Shown here in pieces: positions 32,088-41,118 of a stretch of DNA of 64,000 bases. Positions within the stretch are counted from its first letter, which is position 1. Each line of letters opens with the position of its first letter. The notes under the pieces are model-generated. The model made no database searches. It was not told the origin of the DNA and saw only the letters and a program-made list of their open reading frames with translations. Both the position numbers and the translations under genes were made by a program. Source of the DNA: Oscillospiraceae bacterium (lineage in GTDB: Bacteria > Bacillota > Clostridia > Oscillospirales > Ruminococcaceae); the NCBI GenBank assembly GCA_900768705.1, contig CAAGEB010000011.1, positions 62,001-126,000 of the forward strand, given 5' to 3'.

Positions 32088-32534
32088 ATGCAGATTGATG
32101 TTTGTGAGAATGTATCGGCGGTTTCATTCTACAATGTCCCGCTGGACAGGACAATTATGGAGGATACCCTGAAAATCGTTGCAGACGCAGGTATTAATGT
32201 GGATATGATTTCAATGACAGCACCCACATCCGAAAGGTTCAGCTTCGGCTTTACTGTAAACGATGAGGATATGCCAAAGCTGTTGGGTGCTATGAAAACA
32301 CTCCGTGAAAAGAACAGCACCGCTCCGATGATAAACAGCGGAAACAGAAAAATTGTTATCAAAACCGGTACAATGAAGGATACAATCGGTTTTGCGGCTA
32401 AGGTTTTCAATATTCTTAATCGTCTTTCGGCTATGATACTGCTGATTACCACATCTGTGGACGAAATTTCCGTGCTTATCCGTGATGCTGACGCAGACGC
32501 TGTTGTAAAAGCATTTGAGGAGGAGCTTGATTGA
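32088..32534 (+). CDS. Stand-alone ACT-domain protein (aspartokinase regulatory-domain-like)
   Basis: 148 residues, ATG with AAGGAG upstream, one base after the dapB stop. It consists of two ACT domains (about 8-70 and 80-148) and no catalytic domain. VSAVSFYNVPLDRTIMEDTL and INVDMISMTAPTSERFSF resemble the C-terminal regulatory half of aspartate kinases. ACT pairs bind amino acids such as lysine. In this lysine operon it could be a detached regulator of the pathway's kinase, but no aspartokinase is in the window, so that is inference. Confidence 0.8.
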   Translation: MQIDVCENVSAVSFYNVPLDRTIMEDTLKIVADAGINVDMISMTAPTSERFSFGFTVNDEDMPKLLGAMKTLREKNSTAPMINSGNRKIVIKTGTMKDTIGFAAKVFNILNRLSAMILLITTSVDEISVLIRDADADAVVKAFEEELD

Positions 32535-33499
32535 ACTTTTTGATGTTTATTTCAGAAGCGGCGTCGGTTGATTCGGCGGTTTCCGCTACGGAATCACATG
32601 AAACCACACTGAATGAAGCGGTTCAGGATTTGGTGGCAAAACCCGAGGAAACCCTGTCGGCAATAGGTGATTTTTTCGTCAATCTGGGAAAAAATCTGCT
32701 TAATGCAATTCCCTCCGTTATTCTGGCAATTATAATTCTCATTGTGGGAATGATTCTCACAAAGCTGTGCATCAAGCTGATGTCAAAGGGTCTTAGCAAA
32801 ACAAAGCTGGAACTTACCGTGATTAAATTTACAACTCAGATTGCTAAAATTGCACTGTATGTTCTGCTGATAACTATAGTGCTGAGTATGCTGGGTATTC
32901 CCTCCACATCAATCATCACAGTTATTGGTACTGCCGGCGTTGCAATCGGTCTGGCACTCCAGAATTCTCTTTCCAATGTTGCCGGCGGATTTCTATTGAT
33001 GATTACCAAGCCCTTTAAAATCGGCGATTATATTATCACTAACGGCGTAGAAGGCACGGTAACGCAGATTTCCATTCTTCACACCCGTTTGGATTCCGCA
33101 ACAAATCAGGCGATATTTATCCCTAACGGTCTGGCGGTTAATGCCACGGTTATCAACAATTCCGGCAATGACACCCGCCGTGTGGATCTGGAATACGCCA
33201 TTTCCTATGAGGATGATTTTGAAAAAGCGCAAAAGGTTATTCTGGATGTGCTGAATACAACTCCGGGTATTTTAAAAACTCCGGCTCCCACCGTGCGTAT
33301 TCTTAAACATGCGGAAAGCGCAATTGTCATTGCAGTCCGTCCATGGTGCAAGGGTACGGATTATTGGGATGTATTCTTCGATCTGAATGAGAAAATCCGT
33401 GCCGCTTTCCTTGCAAACGATATTTCTATTCCCTACAATCAGCTGGATGTTCATCTGGTTGAAAGCAAGAAAGAAGAGTCACAGAAGCTGCCTCTCTGA
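32531..33499 (+). CDS. mscS: Small-conductance mechanosensitive channel (MscS family)
   Basis: 322 residues starting at TTG 32531, placed 5 bases after GGAGGAG; the ATG at 32543 is too far from it. The start overlaps the previous gene by four bases. Three membrane helices: about 58-80, 95-120 and the pore-lining third helix GTAGVAIGLALQNSLSNVAGG (about 135-155), which carries the Gly/Ala packing of MscS. The beta domain contains PFKIGDYI and IFIPNGLAVNATVINNS. It releases solutes on hypo-osmotic shock. It is cotranscribed with lysine genes without obvious functional link. Confidence 0.92.
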   Translation: MNFLMFISEAASVDSAVSATESHETTLNEAVQDLVAKPEETLSAIGDFFVNLGKNLLNAIPSVILAIIILIVGMILTKLCIKLMSKGLSKTKLELTVIKFTTQIAKIALYVLLITIVLSMLGIPSTSIITVIGTAGVAIGLALQNSLSNVAGGFLLMITKPFKIGDYIITNGVEGTVTQISILHTRLDSATNQAIFIPNGLAVNATVINNSGNDTRRVDLEYAISYEDDFEKAQKVILDVLNTTPGILKTPAPTVRILKHAESAIVIAVRPWCKGTDYWDVFFDLNEKIRAAFLANDISIPYNQLDVHLVESKKEESQKLPL

Positions 33500-33514
33500 T
33501 ATTCACAGAATCAG

Positions 33515-33550
33515 AAAACTCCGCACTTCCTTTCGGAAAAGCGGAGTTTT
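33515..33550 (+). terminator. Terminator of the asd-dap-mscS operon
   Basis: AAAACTCCGC and GCGGAGTTTT form a perfect 10-bp outer stem with an inner TTCC/GGAA pairing, followed by TCT. Confidence 0.85.
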
Positions 33551-33585
33551 TCTATGATAAATCGCAAAAATAAATTGCTTTCCCC

Positions 33586-33614
33586 TTGAAAAAAACAGTG
33601 GAATGTGATATACT
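33586..33614 (+). promoter_or_regulatory. Promoter of the alpha-galactosidase gene
   Basis: TTGAAA, 17-base spacer, TATACT on the plus strand, 46 bases before the ATG at 33661. Confidence 0.7.
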
Positions 33615-33660
33615 GAAATTACCCGGGCAAACCGGAACAACTATTCTTGAGAGGTGCCTT

Positions 33661-35859
33661 ATGCCAATTACTTATAACGAGAAAAAAAGGGTGTTCAAGC
33701 TGGACACACCGAAAACTACCTATGCTTTCCATATCACCGGGTCAAATCACCTTTTGCATCTTTACTACGGTGCTTATATTCCCGATACCGATATAACCTA
33801 TATGCTCAGAATTCCCGATGACGCACCGTTCGTGCCTTCAACCCACGACGGTATGGGACCTCATTCCTTTGACTGCGCTCCTCAGGAATTTCCTACCAGC
33901 GGCGGACCCGATTTTCGGGAACCCTCCATGCAGCTTATGGACAAGCATGGTATGAGCGCATGTGAATGTATTTACGACAGCTACAAGATATATAAGGGCA
34001 AGAATAAGCTTAACGGCTTGCCCGCAACTTATGCAAATACCGACGACGAGGCAACAAGTCTGGAAATATATTGTAAAGACCCCGCCAACGGACTTGAAAT
34101 TACACTTCAATACAGTGTATTTGAAAAACTGGATGTAATCACCCGCTCCGTTAAGGTTCGCAACGGCGGTAATGATCCCATTGAACTGCGCCGTCTCTTA
34201 TCCACCTGCGTTGAACTGGACAGCAAGGACTACGATATGATTACTCTCCACGGAACATGGGCAAGAGAGCGTCATGTCCAGCGTTATCCGCTGCACTTCG
34301 GCAAACAGCTGGTTGATTCCTGCCGTGGAGCGACAAGCCACGCCCATAACAACTTTATTGCGGTTGTTGATCATAAAGCAACGGAAGATTACGGCGATTG
34401 CTTTGGCTTTGCGCTGTGCTATTCCGGCAGCTTTGTAGCAGGCTGCGAGGTTAATCAGTATGAAAAAACGAGAGTTTTCTCCGGAATTAATCCTTATGAT
34501 TTTTCATGGCATCTTGATGTGGGAGAAGAATTTCAGGCACCCGAGGTTATTATGGTATTTTCATCGGAGGGTATCGGTCAGATGAGCCGTACATTCCACG
34601 ATGTTATGCGCAATAACCTTATGAGAGGTAAGTGGAAGGATATTCGCCGCCCCATTCTTATCAACAACTGGGAAGCAACTTATTTTGACTTTGATACCGA
34701 TAAGCTTCTGGACATTGCCCGCGAATCCGCAAAAGCCGGAATTGAAATGCTGGTTATGGACGACGGCTGGTTCGGTCACAGAAATGACGACAGATCCAGT
34801 CTGGGCGACTGGTTTGTAAACGAAAACAAAATCAAGGGCGGTTTGAAGCACTTGGTAGATGAGGTTAACAAGCTTGGACTGAAATTCGGTATCTGGTTTG
34901 AACCGGAGATGATCTCCCCCGACAGCGAGCTGTATAAAGCTCACCCGGATTGGTGCTTACACATTCCCGGAAGAAACAGAAATACCTGCCGCTCTCAGCT
35001 GGTTCTTGATTTTTCACGGAAGGAAGTCCGTGATTACATCTATGATATGATGTATCGAATTCTGTCTTCGGCTAATATTGAATATGTCAAGTGGGATATG
35101 AACCGTCAGCTGAGCGAAGTGGGAAACGAGGTTCTTCCCCCCGAAAGACAGCGTGAGATTTGGCACAGATATGTTCTGGGCGTTTACGAAATGCAGGAAA
35201 GACTGCTTACCGATTTTCCTGATCTGCTGCTGGAAAACTGTGCAGGAGGCGGTTCAAGATTTGACGCAGGTATGCTGTATTATTCTCCCCAGATCTGGTG
35301 TTCAGATGATACCGATGCTATTGAAAGGCTGAAAATTCAGTACGGAACTTCAATCTGTTATCCCTGCTCCTGCTTCGGAGCGCATGTTTCCGACAGTCCC
35401 AACCACTGCGTCGGCAGAATGACGCCCTTCAAAACCCGTGGAGATGTGGCAATGGTCGGCACATTCGGCTATGAGCTGGATATTACAAAAATATCCGACG
35501 AGAACAAGCAGGAAATCCGCAGTCAGATTGAGGAATTCAACAAATACAATCCTCTGGTTCGCACGGGAGATTATTATCGTCTCGGCAATCCCTGCGAAAA
35601 CGACAGATACGACGCATGGGAATTTGTAGCAAAGGATAAGAGCGAAATGCTGCTGGAATATGTTCAGATTCTGAAAGTCCCTAGCGTTTTCACTCACAGA
35701 CTAAGACTTGCCGGACTGGAAAAAGGTGCTTTCTACAAACATGAGGAAACAGGCAGAATTTACAGCGCAGAGGTGCTGATGAACAGCGGATTTGACATTC
35801 CCTCTATGTGGGGGGATTTCCAGAGCTATACCGCTTATTTTGTAAAGGTAAATAAATAA
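33661..35859 (+). CDS. GH36 alpha-galactosidase
   Basis: 732 residues from ATG 33661, with AGAGGTG 4 bases upstream; a TTG further up is the -35 box and cannot be the start. An N-terminal beta-sandwich (about 1-310) is followed by a TIM barrel with LINNWEATYFDFD, MDDGWFGHR, and the nucleophile Asp about residue 479 in YVKWDMNRQ. The acid/base Asp lies about 549 in WCSDDTDAIER. Length and motifs fit the ~730-residue tetrameric AgaA/RafA type. There is no signal peptide, so it cleaves imported raffinose-type or galactoside sugars in the cytoplasm. It is a single-gene unit. Confidence 0.95.
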   Translation: MPITYNEKKRVFKLDTPKTTYAFHITGSNHLLHLYYGAYIPDTDITYMLRIPDDAPFVPSTHDGMGPHSFDCAPQEFPTSGGPDFREPSMQLMDKHGMSACECIYDSYKIYKGKNKLNGLPATYANTDDEATSLEIYCKDPANGLEITLQYSVFEKLDVITRSVKVRNGGNDPIELRRLLSTCVELDSKDYDMITLHGTWARERHVQRYPLHFGKQLVDSCRGATSHAHNNFIAVVDHKATEDYGDCFGFALCYSGSFVAGCEVNQYEKTRVFSGINPYDFSWHLDVGEEFQAPEVIMVFSSEGIGQMSRTFHDVMRNNLMRGKWKDIRRPILINNWEATYFDFDTDKLLDIARESAKAGIEMLVMDDGWFGHRNDDRSSLGDWFVNENKIKGGLKHLVDEVNKLGLKFGIWFEPEMISPDSELYKAHPDWCLHIPGRNRNTCRSQLVLDFSRKEVRDYIYDMMYRILSSANIEYVKWDMNRQLSEVGNEVLPPERQREIWHRYVLGVYEMQERLLTDFPDLLLENCAGGGSRFDAGMLYYSPQIWCSDDTDAIERLKIQYGTSICYPCSCFGAHVSDSPNHCVGRMTPFKTRGDVAMVGTFGYELDITKISDENKQEIRSQIEEFNKYNPLVRTGDYYRLGNPCENDRYDAWEFVAKDKSEMLLEYVQILKVPSVFTHRLRLAGLEKGAFYKHEETGRIYSAEVLMNSGFDIPSMWGDFQSYTAYFVKVNK

Positions 35860-35862
35860 AGC

Positions 35863-35890
35863 AATCCCTGCGAGTAAAATCGCAGGGATT
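35863..35890. terminator. Bidirectional terminator between convergent operons
   Basis: AATCCCTGCGA and TCGCAGGGATT form a perfect 11-bp stem with loop GTAAAA, A/T-rich on both flanks, between the alpha-galactosidase gene and the convergent operon. Confidence 0.85.
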
Positions 35891-35901
35891 TAGTATATCT
35901 A

Positions 35902-36171
35902 TTAATTGAACAGTGCCTCGGAAAGCCATACATGAGCTGTATCCAGTGCTTCATAAAAACCGATAAAATCGCCTTTTTTTGCCTTGGAATTATCGGAAGG
36001 ATTTTTAGGCAAAAGCTGAACCATTATCTTATCAGGTACTTCCAGGTCGGCAATCTTTTTTGTGGATTTAACGGTAAGCTTTGCTGCAAAATCATCTCCG
36101 CCTGAACCGTAGAAAATCGTATTGCCGCTGCGGATAAGCGGAAAACCTCTGTAATAAAAAATGTCTGACAT
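35902..36171 (-). CDS. Conserved hypothetical protein, last gene of Gld-like operon
   Basis: 89 residues from ATG 36171, directly after AGGAGG. It begins MSDIFYYRGFPLIRSGNTIFYG and is soluble, with a beta-rich N-terminal half and a helical C-terminal end (IGFYEALDTAHVWLSEALF). I recall similar small proteins in Ruminococcaceae but no described function. It lies 32 bases after the DUF4340 gene and may be cotranscribed with the transport system. Confidence 0.7.
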   Translation of the reverse strand: MSDIFYYRGFPLIRSGNTIFYGSGGDDFAAKLTVKSTKKIADLEVPDKIMVQLLPKNPSDNSKAKKGDFIGFYEALDTAHVWLSEALFN

Positions 36172-36203
36172 AGTGTACCTCCTATTCAAAATAACTGCGT
36201 ATA

Positions 36204-37709
36204 TTACCAATCAATGTTAACCTCACCGCCCTGAAGCAGTGCATCCACATTTTTGATAAGCCTTGTTGTGTAAATCCCGCTGACCTTAAAAAGAGTATCG
36301 CCGTTCAGCTTGATTATATTCTTTCTGTCGCCGTTTCCGAAAAACTCCAGAGTATCCTGAGTCCGTCCGTAAACGCCGGCATACTCGCTTTTGTAATTGA
36401 ATCGAACCGTAACCTGCGGAATAGTGGATTCCACTTCCCCGGTATAGTATTCCTCGCCTATCGTTCCGATAAGCATACGGTAAAAGCTGCGGAAATTGTC
36501 ACTGTCAATCTCCTCTCCGTTGCAGGTAAAGGTCTGGTTTTCGCTGTCAATATTGTAAATGAACTCACCTTCGGGAGTGGAAATTTCAAGGGTATCCAAC
36601 GAGTAGATATAAGGGGACAGCGGCCGTCTTGAAATAACATCGCCTATTCCGAAAGTGTACCACACCGCCGTATCCTTGGAAATAGTATAAATTCCCGGAA
36701 CGGTACTCAAAGTGAAATAATAGCCGGTTTTATCCTCATTTTCCGAACCCAGCAGAAGGGTGCGTTCCACACCTGAGTATTTAAACTCAACCTTTGCATA
36801 AGGCTCCGACAAACCGCACTTTTCCAGATTTTCAGCAGTTTGCTCGGTATAAGCAACGCTGTCTGCGGTAAGCCCGTAAAGATTATACCAAAGCGATCTG
36901 CCGTTGGTGTAATCAAGCTCCGCAGTTATCGGACTGACAAAGCGGTGAGTATTTGAAGATGAAACAACCAGATCCTCGTTTTCATTTGCCTCGTCCAGCT
37001 CGCTCATATACTTGATTTCCACCGGCTGTTCCATATCCTGACGCTCAATTTTCAGATATTCAAGCTCATTATCTCCGCTTGAGTAGCTGTCCGTGAGCAG
37101 CAGCTCCGCAAAATCCTTTACATCGGAAAAGACCTTTTCAACCGCCGAATACGCTGCAAGAAGCACATTATTGTTATCTCCGGCAAGCATATAAATTCCG
37201 CTGTCGTCAACGGGATTTTTATTTCCGAAGCTGAATTCCGCAGATGTTCCGTCGTCAAATTCAATTGTTGCCTTTGCCAAAGGCTGAGAAAGCCCATACT
37301 GCTCCAGATCCTCCGCATTTTCTTCAACTGTTTTTTTTGCGGAAAACGCCGCCAGACCGCTTACCATATCCAGAACCGCAGTATCGTCCTGCGGTACGCC
37401 CTTCAGCTCGTCGCTTGTCCAGTAATATTCCGTGGATTCCGAAGTGTTTCCGTCCTCATCGGTATTCGTAACGGTACGCTGCCTGCGGTTCAGGGAAAAG
37501 CTTCCCTTTTTGTTTTCAACGGAGAGCTTCACCACATTATCTGCGGTTTTATTCGTGATATTAACCGTTTCCGAAACCGTACTGCTTTCCTGAGAATCAT
37601 TCTCCTCCTTTGGGGAAGTCAGCAGCAGTACCGCCAGTACCCCTCCCAGAACCAGCAACGCCGCTGCCGCAATTACAATGGGTTTTGCCGTTTTTGAAAA
37701 CCTTGCCAT
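36204..37709 (-). CDS. DUF4340 domain-containing membrane-anchored protein
   Basis: 501 residues: one N-terminal membrane helix (about 10-30) and a long extracytoplasmic region with repeats of the DUF4340 type, e.g. LEQYGLSQPLAKATIEFDDG (about 131-150) and LEKCGLSEPYAKVEFKYSG (about 287-305). Such proteins accompany Gld-like ABC systems, probably as an extracytoplasmic accessory. Its start overlaps the GldG-like stop by one base. Confidence 0.85.
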   Translation of the reverse strand: MARFSKTAKPIVIAAAALLVLGGVLAVLLLTSPKEENDSQESSTVSETVNITNKTADNVVKLSVENKKGSFSLNRRQRTVTNTDEDGNTSESTEYYWTSDELKGVPQDDTAVLDMVSGLAAFSAKKTVEENAEDLEQYGLSQPLAKATIEFDDGTSAEFSFGNKNPVDDSGIYMLAGDNNNVLLAAYSAVEKVFSDVKDFAELLLTDSYSSGDNELEYLKIERQDMEQPVEIKYMSELDEANENEDLVVSSSNTHRFVSPITAELDYTNGRSLWYNLYGLTADSVAYTEQTAENLEKCGLSEPYAKVEFKYSGVERTLLLGSENEDKTGYYFTLSTVPGIYTISKDTAVWYTFGIGDVISRRPLSPYIYSLDTLEISTPEGEFIYNIDSENQTFTCNGEEIDSDNFRSFYRMLIGTIGEEYYTGEVESTIPQVTVRFNYKSEYAGVYGRTQDTLEFFGNGDRKNIIKLNGDTLFKVSGIYTTRLIKNVDALLQGGEVNIDW

Positions 37710-39322
37710 TATCTATGCCTCCTGCGAACCCAGATTACGATGCCCAGAACTATAACAATAACAGGGATTACTCCGCAAAGAAGTATTGTCAGAGTATTCT
37801 GCGTTGAGGCATTCATTTCAAAAGTAACATCGGCAAAGCTCTTGGACTGGATTGTAATACCGTTCTCTCTGCCTGAAATCACATTGAACAGGTTCACAAA
37901 GAAGCTTCCGTTATTGGCATTCCCGTAAGACAGGAAATAGCTGCTCGCAAGTGCCTCCGAACCGAAGACGCAAACTCTGCTTATATTTCCGTCAGAATGG
38001 GTTTTAGAGGACATGACTGCATCATTGAAAACACCCTTTTCCGCCTTATCGTAATCAAAGCTCTGACTTTCGTCTGAATCCAGAGGATACAGGAAAGCAT
38101 TGTCATAGGTCTTCATCAGGACTGTCAGCTCGTTGCCGGAACGGTCAAGAGTATTAACGGGACGGATATTAGCACCGAGAGTAACCAGTCCGGAGGTATT
38201 GACTTCCCCTGTATATTCGGTGTCGCAGATGTTTTGCAAATGCGCCATAGCCGTGGTGCTGTTTATCAAGTAATTGGCGTCGCTCTGACCCACAACGGAA
38301 TAACCGAGGGATATTCCCCAGTCATTCAGGAACTCCTCAATGTGTGGGGTCTGCGGCTGGGAAGCCGATGCAAAATAGAACACATTCTTGCCAAAGCTTC
38401 CGTTGTTATCAAGGAATTTATCCAGCTTTTCCAGCTGTTCGCTTTCGTAATCCATTGAAGGTGCATAAATGACAACATAATCTATTCCGCTGTCAATTTC
38501 ACCTCCGGTCATCAGATTAAGCGTTTCCACATCATATCCATTGTCGGAAAGCAAATTCCGGAGTCCGGTGCTGTCTGCCTCGCCAAAGCCCTCGGTAAAA
38601 GCTACTCTGACAGGCTCGTCGTTGGTGACATACAGCATTGCCGATACCGCTTCCTGTTCGATGCAGGAATTGATAATGTATCCGTAGTAATAGTAGTAAT
38701 ACATTGCCTCTTCACTGTCAAGACCGAAATAGTCCTGCGCGGTAATTATCCTGTATCTTCCGTTGGATTTGTTTTCAACTACTATATCGCCCTTTCTCAG
38801 ATCCTCACCGGTAAAGCGTGAGGTGTAGGCGGGATTACTGTCCGGGTCGATATAACTGAGCTTGAAATGTTCGGAGCAGCCCTTCATCTTTCCCAGAATT
38901 TCATTAATCTGTTTGTAGGTACTGCCATTGTTCTCAAATTCGGATTCGGTACTTAGCACTGTAATTTCCACATCGGAATTCAGCGTATTTTTCAGATAAT
39001 CCTCGGTTTTTTCATCGAGAGTGTAAATGCCGTTATCCGTTAAATCCACGGAGGCGTTCATACGGTCGGAAATAATGGTAGCAATTACATTCAGCACCAC
39101 CACAGCCGCCACAAACAGCACCGTCAGCACTACAGACATTGCTCCGTGCCACAAAGCCCTTTTATTGAAGGAATGGGATTTAGCGGGCTTTCGGGTATGC
39201 TCCTTTTCCGACGCTTCTGTCTTGGTTTCGGAATCCGAAGTTTTCTTGGAAATGTTCTCTATGTTATTCTGTACTTCGGAATTCTTTTCTTCCATATTTT
39301 CGGGGTTATTTTTTTTACTCAC
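37709..39322 (-). CDS. GldG-like ABC-associated extracytoplasmic protein
   Basis: 537 residues. A charged cytoplasmic N-terminus (about 1-58, rich in Lys, Glu and Ser) precedes one membrane helix (about 63-85), the conserved LTDNGIYTLDEKTEDYLKNT, a large extracytoplasmic alpha/beta domain (about 110-490) with YGYIINSCIEQEAVSAMLY and VAFTEGFGEAD, and a final helix with a basic tail (LGIVIWVRRRHR). This is the GldG/ABC_transp_aux architecture. In gliding bacteria GldAFG supports motility, but in Firmicutes this set is separate from motility and the exported substrate is unknown. Confidence 0.85.
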   Translation of the reverse strand: MSKKNNPENMEEKNSEVQNNIENISKKTSDSETKTEASEKEHTRKPAKSHSFNKRALWHGAMSVVLTVLFVAAVVVLNVIATIISDRMNASVDLTDNGIYTLDEKTEDYLKNTLNSDVEITVLSTESEFENNGSTYKQINEILGKMKGCSEHFKLSYIDPDSNPAYTSRFTGEDLRKGDIVVENKSNGRYRIITAQDYFGLDSEEAMYYYYYYGYIINSCIEQEAVSAMLYVTNDEPVRVAFTEGFGEADSTGLRNLLSDNGYDVETLNLMTGGEIDSGIDYVVIYAPSMDYESEQLEKLDKFLDNNGSFGKNVFYFASASQPQTPHIEEFLNDWGISLGYSVVGQSDANYLINSTTAMAHLQNICDTEYTGEVNTSGLVTLGANIRPVNTLDRSGNELTVLMKTYDNAFLYPLDSDESQSFDYDKAEKGVFNDAVMSSKTHSDGNISRVCVFGSEALASSYFLSYGNANNGSFFVNLFNVISGRENGITIQSKSFADVTFEMNASTQNTLTILLCGVIPVIVIVLGIVIWVRRRHR

Positions 39323-39334
39323 AAAAATCCCCCC

Positions 39335-40054
39335 TTATGCATAACGGCGGCGCTGAAGCACCCTGACCGTAAAAAATACAAACAATGCAATAAAGCTTAC
39401 GAAAAATACCACATTCTTTAAACTGAATATTCCCGTGGTAAATTCATTAAATCTGTTAAACACGGAAAGTGAATCCAGAATATTCTTGATAGTCTCGTTG
39501 GGAACATAGCTTGAAATAACATCAAACATAAACAGCAGAATATTCGCACCTATGCTTCCTATTGCGGCAATCACCTGATTTTCGGTAAGGCTGGAAATAA
39601 ACACTCCCACCGCTGTGAACACTCCGCCCATCAGAATAATTCCGACGAAATCTCCCCAGAAAGCCGCCCAGCCGAAAACAGCGCCGCCTGCACTTACCGC
39701 TGCCGACAGAATTATCGCATACACAGGCAGTATCAACGCACCGCACAAAAAAATCAAAAAGGCTGCCAGAAACTTCCCCATCACTATTCCCGGAAGACTT
39801 ACCGGGCTTGTCAGGGCAAGCTGATCTGTTTTCTGCCGTCTTTCATCGGACATGGTTCGCATTGTAATGATCGGAATTATTATCATCATTACAAAGAACA
39901 TCATCATAAATACTCCCGACATATTGGATGTGCCGGAGGAAAGGCAGTTCAGCCATAAAAACAACCCGGAAAAGCCGTAGAACACTCCCAGAAAAACATA
40001 CGCCAAGGGGGTGGTGAAATAAGATAAAATCTCCCGCTTTAATACAGCAAGCAT
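39335..40054 (-). CDS. ABC-2-type permease (GldF-like)
   Basis: 239 residues, six helices, opening MLAVLKREILSYFTTPLAYV, typical of the GldF/NosY family. The segment MSDERRQKTDQLALTSPVS near residue 68 is the conserved cytoplasmic loop after helix 2. It overlaps the ATPase gene end by one base and ends 12 bases before the GldG-like start. Confidence 0.88.
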   Translation of the reverse strand: MLAVLKREILSYFTTPLAYVFLGVFYGFSGLFLWLNCLSSGTSNMSGVFMMMFFVMMIIIPIITMRTMSDERRQKTDQLALTSPVSLPGIVMGKFLAAFLIFLCGALILPVYAIILSAAVSAGGAVFGWAAFWGDFVGIILMGGVFTAVGVFISSLTENQVIAAIGSIGANILLFMFDVISSYVPNETIKNILDSLSVFNRFNEFTTGIFSLKNVVFFVSFIALFVFFTVRVLQRRRYA

Positions 40055-41019
40055 TACTTCACACCTCCCTCATCGTCAGCTCCGTAAAAATCTCCCGTTG
40101 TAAGCTTCAGGAAAATCTCCTCAAGGGTAAGCTCGCTGCTTCGCATAAGCAAAATCGGATAGCTTCTCTGTGCCATTCTCTTGAACACTTCCCTGCGGAT
40201 ATCCTTCCCCTCTTTTGCGTTAAGCTCATATTCCACAACTGTTTTGTCGATAACCCGATTTGTGTGAACCTCCACCATATCGGGAATAGACGACAGCAAA
40301 GCGGAAACTTCGCTTTCGGGTCCTTCAATCTGCACCGTAAGCTTATGGTCGGCGGAAAGGCTGTGAGAAAGGTTTTCGGAAGTGTCATCAGCCACCAGAT
40401 GTCCCTTATCAATGACTACGATTCTGTCGCACACCGCCTGCACCTCCGAAAGTATATGGGAGGACAGAATAACGGTATGATTTTTACCCAGCCTTTTGAT
40501 AAGTGTTCTGATATCAATGATCTGTTTCGGGTCAAGTCCCACCGTAGGCTCGTCAAGAATAAGCGTGTTGGGATTTCCCACCAAAGCCTGCGCCAGACCC
40601 ACTCTTTGCTTATAACCCTTTGACAGATTACGGATAACCCGTTTTCTCACATCGTCAATTTTAACCAGTGAACAGATTTCATCAAGATGAGATTTTTTTG
40701 GAAATCTGCATTTCTTTAGATCATAGACGAAATTAAGATACTCGTCCACAGTCATATCGGGATAGAGTGGCGGAATTTCCGGAAGATAACCGATATTCTT
40801 CTTTGCGGAAATCGGATCCTCCAGTATATCAATTCCGTTTATCAGCACCTCTCCCCCGGACGCCGAAAGATAGCCCGTCAATATGTTCATAGTCGTGGAT
40901 TTTCCCGCACCGTTAGGTCCGAGAAAACCCAGAATTTCATTGTCATTGGCGGTAAAGCTTACATTTTCGACAGCCGTCTTGCTGCCGTAGCTTTTGCACA
41001 AATTCTTTACCTCAATCAT
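40054..41019 (-). CDS. ABC transporter ATPase (GldA-like)
   Basis: 321 residues. Walker A GPNGAGKSTTMNILTG (about 34-49), signature NLSKGYKQRVGLAQAL, Walker B LILDEPTVGLDPKQ and H-loop SSHILSEVQ are all intact. A C-terminal extension (about 220-310) is of the type found in GldA/CcmA ATPases. It is the first gene of ATPase-permease-GldG-DUF4340-small protein, transcribed from upstream of 41019; GTGGAGG precedes the ATG. The 41020-41118 gap shows a TATAAT but no clear -35. Confidence 0.9.
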   Translation of the reverse strand: MIEVKNLCKSYGSKTAVENVSFTANDNEILGFLGPNGAGKSTTMNILTGYLSASGGEVLINGIDILEDPISAKKNIGYLPEIPPLYPDMTVDEYLNFVYDLKKCRFPKKSHLDEICSLVKIDDVRKRVIRNLSKGYKQRVGLAQALVGNPNTLILDEPTVGLDPKQIIDIRTLIKRLGKNHTVILSSHILSEVQAVCDRIVVIDKGHLVADDTSENLSHSLSADHKLTVQIEGPESEVSALLSSIPDMVEVHTNRVIDKTVVEYELNAKEGKDIRREVFKRMAQRSYPILLMRSSELTLEEIFLKLTTGDFYGADDEGGVK

Positions 41020-41118
41020 ACATCCTCCACTCAGAATAATCGGAAAAGCAATTATAACCTGTCCTCACAGAACAATTATATTGCTTCACCGTGATATTTT
41101 CGTGAACTCGGTATGAAA

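Noticed and set aside
33586..33660. Longer N-terminus of the alpha-galactosidase
   Set aside because: The TTG at 33586 is the -35 box of the gene's own promoter; the ATG at 33661 has a ribosome site.
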